DNA from: Gnetum montanum
Lineage: Eukaryota; Streptophyta; Gnetopsida; Gnetales; Gnetaceae
Assembly: GCA_015680685.1 (NCBI GenBank)
Contig: MNCI01006078.1
Coordinates: forward strand, 647 to 60,627
DNA length: 59,981 bases
Direction: 5' to 3'
Shown: one piece after another, positions 46,307-58,055 of the stretch
How the letters are laid out: each line of letters starts with the position of its first letter
Position numbering within the stretch: the first letter of the stretch is position 1
Program-made: the position numbers and the translations under genes
Notes under the pieces: generated by a model
What the model was told of the DNA's origin: nothing
Seen by the model: only the letters and a program-made list of their open reading frames with translations
Database searches by the model: none

Positions 46307-49029
46307 TAAATGAAAACTTGTTCTCAAGTTTCTTACAAAATTGAAAAGGTATGGGATTAATGACTGACACTTAACATAACAAATTAACATAACAAAACTG
46401 AGTGGTACATTACAAAATTTTATTTGAGTGGATACATGTAAAATGATAGAGTGACAAAAAGATTGGATAAACATTAAAGCTTACAAAATTTGCAAAGGTC
46501 TTTAAAAATCCACTAAAGATGATTCTTCTTGTTGCCGTTAGCGATGGCAGACTTCCAACCTTGATTTTTATGTCGATGCTTCTGTGATTATAAGGAACGT
46601 TCTTGAAGGATGGACTAAAATTTCTTCTCATCATCCCATGGATCTAGCAAACATGTGATGCTTGAGTTGCTATCTTGTATGTGCTACCATTTGTGCATGG
46701 GCATATCCTCCATTGTCCCCCTCTTCGCTTTGTTTTTGTGCTTGGTAAAAGACCTTCCTTAAGAATTTCTTTTAGCATCGCTTGTAGTCACCAAAGGATC
46801 AACATTATTTTTGGCACATTTCCTTAATAATTAACCCTTTTCAGATCCCTTAGTTTTCATTTAAGCATAAGGTGATGACAACATAGTATGCCTAAGGCTA
46901 TGAGGTAACTAAAATCATCAAGTTGTTTACATTATTTTGATCAATCACTATTAGTTATCATGATGTTCAAAAATAGGATGTTAGAAAAATTTCAAAGTGG
47001 ACATCCTTAGCCCCGATGACTAATAAGCATAACTTCGGAAGCACACAAGCTTTCAAACAATTGAAACCAAAGGTCTAATTTAGAATATGACCAAGAAATA
47101 TTGAACTTGAAGGATATTTTAATTGAAAAGTAGGAAAAAGTAAAAAAGTAATTGAAAGTGATGAGAAGTAGTTCTGAAATTATGCATAAATTTAGGGAAA
47201 ATGTCATTGATGTTCTAAAAGATGTCAAGGTTAGTTCAAAGCCATGATCGACAAAAGTTATGCAAGTAGATTCTCCCCAAAGCAAGCTCCTATCATAATG
47301 TGCTTACATAACCACCTCTATAGATGTCTGTGGGCACTTGAGAAGTTAAATGTAGATCATGCCTTTGTTCCAAACAACACACAACTACTGTGGTTGGGAT
47401 GTTGTACTATACTACACAAAACCAAAAGGCTCATAATCGCATGTAGAAGTGATGTGAAGAATGGGATGAGAAGGAATTGCAGAGATCGAGATGTAAGGTA
47501 CTTGACCATGTCCACAATAGGTTCTTGTAAAAAATGTGATTAAAATGATCAGCATACCTATCCATCCAAGTTTAGACCAAGTCCATACCATGAATAGTAA
47601 CCTTGCATTGAGGTGTTTCTTCCTACCAACCACCATGAATCCACAACCATCTCAAAGAGCAATCATTACTCCAAAAAGAGAAGAAAATAGAAGAAGGAAG
47701 GACCTTAGTTAGAGGGGTGCATTTAGGCATGGGCAACATGTCTTTCCAGCCCCATAACTAGTGCTTGTAGCCCATTATTATGTCTAAGGGGTGTGCTTTG
47801 AATTTTCATTATTATTATTATTTTTCTTTTTCTTTCTTTTTTTTGATTGATTTCTTTTGCTTTCTTTTGCTTTTTTGCTTCTTTTTTTTTATATTTTTAA
47901 ATTTTATTTGAAATGGGAACCACACTATTCAAAGATAGAGCTTTCTTTTTATTGGTTGATGGAGGAGTGATGATACGTTCCAAGAGGAGTCATAAACCAC
48001 ACAAAGGAAGATAAGAAGAAAACCCAACAAGTTTCCTTGAGGTCACACCCTTTCCATTCCCACTTGGTCGTTCTCTATTTCTTCAAGGTACAATGATCAT
48101 TGATTAATTTTAGTTTCATGAATGAAGAATGAAATTGTTTCCATGAAAAAGACCTTTTATTTAGAGAGAATTGGAGGGATGGATGAGGTGGTCTCACTGC
48201 TTTACACAATTACCTATCCAACAATCTTAATAGCATAACACAAAAACCTAACACATAACATTGATTTTTGCATCATGACTTGGCAATATTATTAATAAAA
48301 ACATGAAATAAATTCATTAAACATAAAGAGAATGACTCAAGAAAAGAGAAAAATATAAAGAAAAGAAAAATATTAAGAAATGGAAAAAATATGAAGAATC
48401 AGAAAATTTTGGAAGAAATAGGAAAGGGATAAAAAATTATAAAATGAAAAATGTGAAAAACACTTATTAGTTCTAAACTAGGATGGAGCATCTCCTCCAT
48501 GACTAATCTTATGGTTGCACATTTGGGAGATGGACTGCATAATTCCTTGGTTATACACCATCGATTTTCCATCTATCACCATTATTGATTTAGTTAATCA
48601 CGTGGTAGCACATCTAACATTGGTGATAGTCTTGTTTGGATCATTTAGAGATGTATCTTCATTTGGACTTGAAGGTATTTCCATTTCTGGGGGTTTAGAT
48701 GTGTTTGCTTCTCTTCTTGATTCTCTATTTTAATTCCTGAGTCTCCATGTTTAATATCCTCTTCTGGTGTATAATCAAAGTGTAAGATATCTATGTCTAA
48801 GTCCACTATTTGGTTTATTTTCTTAAGTCTAGAACTAATAAGTGGATCAGTTTCTTCCATGCATCTTTGAAATAGTTCTATATTCTTGCTTTTAAGCCAC
48901 TAGTTGTCTTCTGGTTTAGTGGCTACTATGTAGATTGGTTCTTGCTCACACACTCAATCCTGAACTTTATGATGGGTCAGTATAGGGATTGTGTTAATAT
49001 TTCAAACTTCTGGCTCACAACTACACCCT
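46307..49029 (-). mobile_element. 3' internal region of element A, no pol
   Basis: This is about 2.7 kb between the end of gag and the polypurine tract. It contains segments shared with B, C and D (for example 46653-46725, 46770-46800, 46978-47030, 47270-47330), but no open frame with RT or integrase motifs. Part of it lines up with the flanks of the element D accessory ORF, as if that ORF had been deleted here. Confidence 0.6.
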
Positions 49030-51294
49030 TTATCATGATTAGTTATGCATAGATTCTTCTATCTCTCCATAGTGCTAGATTCATCGCTTCTATTAGGTGT
49101 TGGAGGAACAATGGATGTTGGCGTTTACATAGGATTGAAGGAAATTGGTTGTGAGAGGAAAGGTGTTGCACTTGATTGGCATTGTGTTGGTTTAGATGAG
49201 TTAGTAGGTCCACGAGTGTTATGCTTATGCATGGGAATCATCCTAAAGAAAGGACGTTTCCAAGATTATGGTGGAGATCTACTGGCATTATCATTTCTGT
49301 ATATGTTCATAGCACAAGTGGCATTCTCTCATTAATGTCATGGTGTTGAATCTTCCTGTGTTGCTAGTTGTGACATATGGTAAAGGAAAGTATGAGAATA
49401 TTGAGGATATGACGAAGGATGAGAGGTGTGAGGTGGTGATCCTTTAGAAGATTTCATGGGTCAATGATATTCGAGAGAGTGGTAGTAACGATTTGAAGTA
49501 GAGGAAGTAGAACTAGTTGGAGAAACAAGTTGTTGAACATAATGTCAGTACGAGTTTGGTTGGTAGTAAGGGTAGTGCTAGTTTGATGATGGCCTCTCCC
49601 ATGACTATGAGTTTTTCCATTACATTGGATGATAATGTTGAGGTTGGTAAGAAGTCCCACTAGGATGGTACGATTGGTTGTAGGACTGTCTATAATTACC
49701 TTGTGAGAAAGGTAATTTTCTGGGCATTTGCTTTGGTATGAACTTGGGATTCAATGCAAAAGCCCAATACTCATGTAGATGTAACATGATTGGGCAATAG
49801 CCCTTCGAATGGTCATATATGCAAATGTCACATCCATCATCTTCTTCGGTGGTTGAGTCTATAGCCTCTTCTTCTTTAGCCATTTTTCCTTTTTTTCAAT
49901 AAGTGTTCTTAGCTATTTATTGGTTCTTTTTTCTTCTATTGTTATGATCATTTGATTCATTTTTCATTACTCTCTCCTCTATGGTTTCTATGCAAGTTGT
50001 AACTTTCTCATTTATCCATTTCGACATCTTATCTAGCCTTGCTTCAAGCTCATTGATGGACTTTTGTATTGACAAGGTTTGTTGGAAAATCACCTCACCA
50101 AGGGCTTCCTCTTTTTCCTCATCATAGATATGGATCCTCTTTTTTTAAAGATCTGGATCCTAGTGATATTTCTCAACATTCTCCCATTTACATAGCTCTC
50201 CTTCTTCTTTTTCCACATGCTCAAGTAGCTTTTGGATCTGATGGGTTCCTAGTTCATAACTGACCTTGAGCATACATCCCAAGGATCTCTCTCGTTTAAC
50301 TATGAAGCCCATCTATGATGTGGAAAAGTTGCTGTTCTTGAGAGAAACCATAGCCTGGAAATTTATTTAGTAGAGAATAGTATCTATTTAGGGCCATATC
50401 CAAGGGTTCATATTGTTCTTGTTTCCATCCTTGGGTTTTTTTTCTTAGGTTGGACACCCTTGCCTAGGTTTGGTATTTCTCATTGAAGAGATCCAGCATT
50501 GTGGACCATTGATGGTTTGAATTTGGTTTCAATGATCTATACCACACTTTGGCTTTGTCTATTAGTGTCCTAGGAAAGAGCTTAAGCTTTTTCCATACAC
50601 TTTCAATGTTTTGTAAAATGCAAGCATCATGGAAGGGTTGAAAATGATGTTGTGGGTTAGAATCATAGACTCCCACAAATTTAGGGATGTTATTCATATT
50701 AAGCCTTTTGATGTAACTTTCCTTGTAATGCTTGTGGCATATTTTAACTGCCTCTATGATCTACATCATGCTCTTAGTGGCCAACAAGGGTTGACCATCA
50801 TCAAATAAGTTGTAGTGAAAATTTCTATTTCTATTTGTATGATTGTGATGATTTTTTCTATGCTGATTTTGATGACTTTGATTTTGCCCTTGGTGTCAAT
50901 TTCTATTTTTATTTTAACCCCATAGTGGAGCTCTATCTCTATATCTACATTCATCTTCATCAGAACTAGACATTGAAGATAAAGAGAAAGATGAGAAATT
51001 GGGAGAGTCACCATGGCTTCTATAGTGTTTCCCATGGTCCCTTGATTGATCTTTTTTAGGTTTTGAGGAGGTCATAGGCCTTGAGGCCTCCCTTGGTCTA
51101 GGACTTACTTCATATTTTCTAGGATTGTTTGCCTTAGGTGAATGTAGTCCTTGAGTGTAGTTAGGATAATCATGAACATATTAAACTGCTACATAAGGTT
51201 GGTTACTCCAATTTTCTTCAATTTATATTTCATTAGTTCTCCAATGAATGTTCTCTTTATACGATGCATTATTGCTTCCTTGTGGAAGAGACAT
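49030..51294 (-). pseudogene. Gag of element A, decayed, with variant zinc knuckle
   Basis: The frame starts at an ATG at 51294 (MSLPQGSN) and is read leftwards with a handful of stops. Order: a Ser/Arg-rich disordered N-terminus; the gag core at 50697-50464 with IPKFVGVYDSNPQ and KVWYRSLKPNSNHQWSTML; a Glu/Lys coiled coil near 50000; a zinc-knuckle-like CDICIYDHSKGYC at about 49830-49790, which is CX2CX3HX4C where the usual spacing is CX2CX4HX4C; then a Tyr/Pro/Ser-rich tail. The core matches Ty3/gypsy gag (retrotrans_gag). No protease, RT, RNase H or integrase follows before the 3' LTR 2.7 kb away. It is closely related to the gag of element B. Confidence 0.75.
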
Positions 51295-51300
51295 TATTGT

Positions 51301-52160
51301 TGATGAGTGACAAGGTACCCCTATGCTCAACCATATGAATCACAAGCATTCATGCACAATCTAGTTGAATTTCGTGGATGGGACTAGTTGTGGTATCTAG
51401 ATTGTTATGCTTTGATCGCAGTTCACTGTCTTCCCACGTAGACGAGTGGTAGCTTTGTCACATATGGTTTAGTCCAAAGTGAGGTGTATGATGTTGTTTC
51501 TAATTCTACACTAATCTTGATGATGATAAATAGATGGATTAATTAAACTAATGAATAATGAAAAACAAGATCTAAACTGGCCTATGGATGATGAGTATCT
51601 ACACTTAATCATCCATACACGTCTTGGACTTTGTGAGGCTACTTCCAGGATTGCCAAGTGTATGTCATTGGTTGTGCTAAATGATACATTTCTAGATTAC
51701 TAAGTACTTCCATTTAAATGCTTGTGATTAAGGTGCACACATTTCACTTAATAACAAGAATAGTAAATAACAATAAATGAAATAATTAACTAAAGAAAGC
51801 AATAAATAATTAACAATTAAAAGCAATAATAATCTAAGTGGATGTTACAATGATGGGAGTAATCTCAATCTTTATTACCAGTCATGTAATGTGTTCGAGT
51901 ATGTCACACTTGAACAAAGGTGTTGTATGATTACAAACATCACTATGCTAGCATGCACTGGGAATATTCTAACTCTTGATAAAATAAACTATAAGATCTT
52001 TGCTACTCTGACTAAAAAAATATATAGAAATCATGAGCCCTAGCCCTATATTTATAGACTAAAGTTTATCCTGAGACATCAGGGCACTAATACAAGGCTC
52101 TGATACAAGGCTTTGATGTCAAGGCTTCGATTTCAAGGCTAGGCAAAACATGACTTATCA
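51301..52160 (-). repeat. 3' LTR of element B (860 bp), inserted 6 bp upstream of the element A gag ATG
   Basis: It begins TGATGAGTGACAAGGTACCCC and ends TGACTTATCA, followed by tacccccacgactg (polypurine-tract complement). The left flank attgt (51296-51300) would be the target duplication; its partner lies outside the window. In element B the sequence corresponding to this junction continues for about 125 bp to a primer site, which confirms that B interrupts A. Confidence 0.85.
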
Positions 52161-54454
52161 TACCCCCACGACTGAATAAAAACTTGTCCTTAAGTTAAAT
52201 AAAATAAGGAACGAGTTCATTACAAAATATTGGTAGGTATGGGATTATTGATTGACATATGAACTGACTTAGGTGGAATAGATAGATGCTGAGTGCCCAA
52301 GTGTATCGAGTTACAAGCTTTACAAAATTTAGTGTTCATGATAAGAGAAGTGAACACCATGGAAGAAAAACTGACATCCAATACCTCTTAGTAGCCAAAG
52401 AGAGAGATAGAAGATCAAACAATCATGAATAGTCCTTGTCACAGGATGCTACTACATCATCCTTGATGAAGATAGTCCCACTTCCAATCCATGCTTCCCA
52501 CTACAATCACAATAGAATCATGAATTAGTATGTAATGTGTAACACATAGCTGTTAAGTACCTTGTTTCTTTGGTGGTTACACTCAGCTAGGTTGTGATTG
52601 TGGTAGATTGATTTCTTTAGGAGTGTTAGTGGGAAGGCTAACAAATAGTGTTAAATAGATAAGTAGTCTATTAAATTTGAAAAATTTCAACGCAAGAAAA
52701 TATTTGAAGAGGGTATAAAAATTCACAACAATAAAAAGGGAAAGTTCACTAAAAAATGTTGCGAAGATGTGCACAATTGGATGTTATTGATGGGGTAAAC
52801 AAAAGGATTTGATTGTAAGAATGTCTAGGGGTAAAAACTTAACTAACCTCACCAAAAGATATGTAAGTGGGTCCTCCCCAAAGCAGGCACAGGCCTTTTA
52901 TGCCCTTGCATAACTTCAAACCAAAGAGTCCATGGGCTCCATGGATGCTTAATGATTACGAAAGATTAAGTACAAAAACCCAGAAGAAACTAACTAAGAA
53001 TTTTGACACATCAAACCAAGACATCAAATCAAGAACATGAAATCGGTAGTGAGGTGAGACATGAAAAGCATAGATGGATGAGAGAGAGTGGAATGGAGTT
53101 CCTAATTAAGGTCACATCTAGTCCCTTGTGGATTTTGTGGTTAAATGACTTGATAAGATCCATCTTTAGTCCAGACCAAAACCAACCACATTTAGTGACT
53201 TCACATGACATTCTAAGACCAATCCAGCCCCTGAGACACAAGAGTGCTCTCATAGAACAACCACCATTCCTTATTAGAGAAGAAGTAGGAAGTGAGGAAG
53301 GGTCTTAGTTAAAGGAGACTAGTCCCATAACTAGTGCTTGTAGCCTGTTTATTCTATCTAAGGGGTGTGCTTTGAATTCCCATTGTTTTCTTTTGTTTCT
53401 TTCATTTGAAATGGGAACCACAAAGACAAATGCATTTATTTTGTCCAAAGGGTATGTTTTGAATCCTCATCTTCTTTTTTGTTTTTGCTGAGAACCACAT
53501 CATGGGAGGATGTATGCATTTATTTTGTTCAAGGGATGTGCTTTGAATTCTCATTGATTTTTTTATTTTTCTTTTTTTTTTGTGGATGAGAACCACACCA
53601 TGCAAGGACTTATTCAACTTCCTTTTATTGGTGGACACGCAACAGTAAGAAATTCATGAAAACACACATACACCCAAGCAAACAAAAAGGCACAAAGAAT
53701 ATCGAATCCCCTTGAAGCCACATCCTATTCAAACCTTTGAATTCTTCCCAATTTCAAAAACTACCAAAGTCACAAATTTATTAAAATTTTATTAATAAAA
53801 AAAGGGAGTGCACGTTTCCAAAACAAGGAAAACCATAGAGTTTGTGGATGGGTGAATGTTGTGGACTCATTGCCTGTTGCATGAAAAAGAAACCATGTCC
53901 TAATCATTCGTAACGAAATTCAAAGCCAGAAACTAGACACCAATAATCAAATAACAAAATAATACATACCACCATCAAGTAACACATTACCACTGTACTT
54001 GGCACTTATTAACAAAAAGTTAGAAAATCACACCAAAATAAAAGAAAATATAAAAGAAAGTGTAAAATATTTAAGAAATAGTAGATGTACTAATAATTGT
54101 GTAAAAAAAAAATTAGAAAAGATTAATAACATGAAACCAAGAAGATGTAAAATAAAGAATGTGTAAAACAAAAAGTTGTAAAATAAAAAGATGAAAAACA
54201 CTTAAGAATCTTGAAGACTAGAATGGGGAATAACCCCCACGACTAAACATTTGATTGTGATAAGTGGATAAATAGGGTCCATGCATGTATGAAATGTTGG
54301 AAACCTTTCATGCCCCAGCCTTGGGTGTCTATTGGTGGTGTGGTGGCTGGGTAGAAAAATTATTGGTCACATACTTGATTGTTATATGTATGGTGAGTCA
54401 GGATATGAGGTGTGTTAATATTATGGATGACTAAACCATGGTTACATCCTTAAG
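52161..54454 (-). mobile_element. 3' internal region of element B, no pol
   Basis: This is collinear with the corresponding parts of A and C (for example the 'ccaaagcaggcacaggccttttatgccc' region near 52880 and its match near 58820). No coding sequence is recognised. A tract of 'aaccaca' plus T-rich repeats lies at 53390-53600. Confidence 0.6.
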
Positions 54455-56675
54455 CATGACATGGTATGCATGGATTCATTTGTCTCCCCACATTTGTAGA
54501 TTCATTGGTTGAATGTGGGATTAGAGTATGGATAGATGGTGGTCCTTGTTTATGGTCGAAGGACATTGGTTGAGATAAGGAAGGTGATATGCTGGATTGG
54601 CCTTGTGTTGGCTCAAATGATGTGGTGGGTCCATGCGTAGTTTACCTTGGCTTACAACCTTTCCTCTAGAAGGGACGTTTCTAATGTTGTGGTTGGGAGC
54701 CATTGGCATCAACATATCTATGCACATTTGCAGCACAAGTGACACTTTTTTGTTAATATTAAGGTGTTGAACCTTTTTGAGTTGGTGGTGGTGGCACATA
54801 AGGAGGTGGATGATGAGAATATTGAGGGTAGGTTGGATGGTAAGAGGCATGAGGTGGTGATCCTTCAGGGGATGTCATGTATTGATGGTTCTTAGGAGAG
54901 TGGTAGTGGTAATTTGAAGTGGAGGATGTAGAACTAGTTGGAGAAATAGGGTGTTGAACATAATAGTTTTGTGTTTTTAGTGGATATGGCTAATGTGGTG
55001 GTGGCCTCCCCCATGACTATGGTTGTTGCCACTACGGTTGAAGACCATGTTGAGCTTGGTGGTAAGTCCCTCTAGGATGGTATGATTAGTTATGTAACTA
55101 TCTATAATTATCCTATGGGAGAGGAAGTCTCCTGGGAATGTGCTTTTGCACAAATTTCAGATTTAAGGCACTTTCCCAATACTTTTGTAGATGCAAAAAT
55201 ATGGGGCATTGGCCCTTTGAATGTTCATATATACATAGGTTGCATCCATCATCTTTATCTATGGTGGAGTCTGTAGCCTCACTTTCTTTAGCCATGTTTG
55301 CCTTTTGCTGAAAAGTGTTCTTAGCTATTTCTTGGTTATGTATCCTCTATTTATTATGTTCACCTAGTGTGTGTTGCATAATATTCTTCATGAATATCTC
55401 AATAAGAGTTTTAACATTTTCATTTATCCATTTAGATATCTTATTAAATTTTGATTCTAGATCATCAATAGACTCCTTTATCGGCAAAGTCTGTTGCGGG
55501 ATCACCTTATCAGGAGCAGTTTCATTCTTCTTTCCATAAATTTGAAGCTCCTTTGATTGAAGAGTTTGGTCCCATTGATGTTTTTTCAACATTCTTTCAT
55601 TTACACATTTATCCTTGTTCTTTTGCCATATGCTCTATGATCTTTTTGATTTGATGGGCTTGGAGCTCATATAGTTCCCCTAGGGCATACATCCCAAAGG
55701 TCACCCTTATTTCATTACGAAGCCCATCTATGATGTGGTAAAGTTGATCTTCCTTGGAGAAACCATGGCTTGGGCAATGATTCAATAAGACATATATCTA
55801 TCTAAGGCCATGTTCAAGGGTTCATGTTATTCTTGTTTCCACTCTTGGATTTGTCTCCTCAAATTGGACACTCTTGTATAGGTTTGATATCTCTCGTTGG
55901 AAAGTTCCAACATTGTTGACCACTATTGAATTGAATTTGGTTTGAACGATTGATACCACACTTCAGATTTATTAATTAGTGTCCTAGGAAAGAGCTTAAG
56001 ATTTTGCCATCCACTTTCAATGTTGTAAAATGTACAGGCATCATGGAAGGCTTGTAAATGATGTTGCAGGTCTGAATCATAACCTCCCAGAAATTTAGGA
56101 AGATTATTCATGTCAAGCTTAGGTAGATGACTCTTTTTGTGATGCCTACAAGATATCTTAATGGCCTCTATGATATGCATTAGGCTCTTAGTGACCAATA
56201 GGCATTCATCTTCATCAAACAAATCACGAGGGAAATTTCTATGTTCATGGTGTCCTCTTTGACTTTTCTCGTGGGTTCAATTTTGGTTTTTAGTCTGACC
56301 CTTTAATGGAGCTCTATCTCTATACCTATGTTCATCTTTGTCAGAACAAGATGTTGAAGGGAAAGAGGAAGATGAGGAATTGGAAGAGTTTCCATGGCTT
56401 CTATGGTGTTCCCTAGGGTTCCTTAATTTATCATTTTTGGTTTTCGAGGAGTTCTTAGGCCTTGAGGCCTTCCCTAGTTCAGGACCTATGCCATCTTCTC
56501 CAAGGTTGTTTGCCTTAGGTGAATGTAGTCTGTGAGTGTCATTAGGATGGTCATGATCATAAGAAACTCCTACATAGGGTTGATCACTCCAATCTTCTTC
56601 ATCGTATATCTCGTTAGTTCTCCAATGAATGTGTTTGCTATATAGCGCATAGTCACGTCCGTGTAAGAGAGACAT
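54455..56675 (-). pseudogene. Gag of element B, decayed, with variant zinc knuckle
   Basis: An ATG at 56675 opens MSLLHGRDYALYSKH and the first 132 residues are uninterrupted, ending in a Ser-rich stretch. The next open piece (56222-55923) holds the gag core: LPKFLGGYDSD, then LFPRTLINKSEVWYQSF. A coiled-coil piece follows at 55592-55347, then 55295-55113 with CNLCIYEHSKGQC, again CX2CX3HX4C. The tail is Pro/His-rich (SYHPTYPQYSHHPPPY near 54830). Related to the gag of A along its whole length, so the pair represents one family. The short ORF at 54850-54521 in another frame is a shadow. Confidence 0.78.
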
Positions 56676-56781
56676 TGTTGTTGGTTTATAGTGTGCGTAA
56701 TTAAATATTTTTTGAAAGATATATTGTTAATACCTTATAATGATTGTGTATAATATAACTAATCTAGATAACTAGCACCAT

Positions 56782-56799
56782 CCTTGACCATGATGCCAA
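56782..56799 (-). other. Primer binding site of element B
   Basis: The reverse complement TTGGCATCATGGTCAAGG directly abuts the LTR at 56800 and is a mutated form of the type seen in element F. It identifies 56800 onward as the 5' LTR. Confidence 0.55.
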
Positions 56800-57267
56800 T
56801 GATGAGTAGTGAGGTATCCCTACGCTCAACCATATGAATCACAAGCGTTCATGCATGATCCGGTTGAATTCCATGGATGGGACTAGTTGTGGCATCTAGA
56901 TCATTATGCTTTGATCGTAGATCATTGTCTTCCCACTAGTGGTAGCTTTGTCACATATGGTGTAGTCCAAAGTGAGGCATATGATGTTATTTCTAATTCT
57001 ACACTACTCTTGATGACGATAAACAAATGGATTAATCAAACTAATGAATAATGAAAAATAAGATCTAAACTAGCCTATGGGCGATGAATATTCACACTTA
57101 ATCATCTATACACATCTTGGACTTTGTGAGGCTACTTCTAGGATTACCAAGTGCATGTCACTAGTTGTGCCAAACGATACACTTCTAGATTACCAAGTAC
57201 TTCCACTTAAACACTCGTGATTAAGGTGTACACATCTCACTTAATAATAGGAATAGTAAATAACAAT
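56800..57267 (-). repeat. 5' LTR of element B, interrupted by element C
   Basis: It begins TGATGAGTAGTGAGGTATCCC and is very similar to the B 3' LTR at 51301 up to 'gaatagtaaataacaat' (51781 in that copy), where element C begins. The rest lies beyond the window, to the right of C. Confidence 0.85.
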
Positions 57268-58055
57268 TGATGAGTGGCGAGGTACCCCTACACTCAACCA
57301 TATGAATACAAGCATTTCACGCATGATCTGGTCGAATTCTGCAGACGGACTAGTTGTGGTATCCAAACAATTACTCGTAGATCGTAGTTTGCTATCTTTC
57401 CAAACTTACTTGTATTATCACGGTTGTATGGTTAAGTAAGCTTGAGGTATATGATTTTTATAGCTTTTGTATTTTTTATGTCTTTTGCTACTAAAGGAGA
57501 GGGAGAGAGAACTAAGTGGCTAACTTACATTAACTATTCATTAATTAAGTTCTAAATGTTCCTAACACCAGTATCCGTTCCCACTTGCTGTACACATTCT
57601 GAACCAATGCAACACTGCTGGGATTACCAAACGCTAATCGTTACTAGGTTACCAAGTGCTACACGCATGCTCGAAGTGGTCGTATTGAGTGTATTTAACT
57701 AAGGGGGTTAAAGGTTGAGAAAGATATTAATTAACGAGGAAAGCATTAAACAATCATTAATTACTAATTAGCTTAATCTGTATGTTGCAAGGTTTATCAT
57801 AAAGTTCGTCTTTATTATCGTCCACAAAATTGTGCTCAAGTACAAATTGCCTAAATAAAGATCCATTCACTCTATGACTCCTACTGTGGGCACACAAAAA
57901 TAATTCTAACTCTGGAATAATAAAACTGCAAGAATTTGGCTAAGGGTCTAAGTCTAACTGCCTGGAACCAAGGGTGCCACCTCTTATTTATAGAAGATGA
58001 GGCAGGACATGATATCGCATATGCGATATCGCGTACGTGATATCACGGCTCATCA
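57268..58055 (-). repeat. 3' LTR of element C (788 bp)
   Basis: It begins TGATGAGTGGCGAGGTACCCC, ends CGGCTCATCA and is followed by taccccca (polypurine-tract complement). Its left flank is acaat (57263-57267). It is closest to the solo LTR at 35773. Confidence 0.9.
57985..58044 (-). promoter_or_regulatory. LTR U3 promoter of element C: TATA plus three GATATC dyads
   Basis: The minus-strand TATAAATA is at 57992-57985. GATATC cores lie at 58011, 58025 and 58039, exactly 14 bp apart, between the TATA box and the LTR edge. The arrangement repeats that of the LTR at 1-206. Confidence 0.6.

Noticed and set aside
49045-49335. 96-residue + strand ORF in element A
   Set aside because: It lies antisense to the gag tail of A and has no recognisable motif; probably chance.
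50766-51035. 89-residue minus-strand ORF rich in Ile/Glu
   Set aside because: It is an alternative frame over the element A gag N-terminus; the gag frame has the conserved Ser/Arg-rich sequence shared with element B.
54521-54850. 109-residue minus-strand ORF
   Set aside because: Shadow of the Pro/His-rich gag tail of element B, which reads in another frame.
51301-57267. Tandem LTR-internal-LTR array formed by unequal recombination instead of nested insertion
   Set aside because: The A sequence next to 51301 stops 6 bp before the gag ATG and lacks the ~125-bp leader and primer site seen at 56676-56799, which is expected for an insertion and not for shared-LTR tandems.
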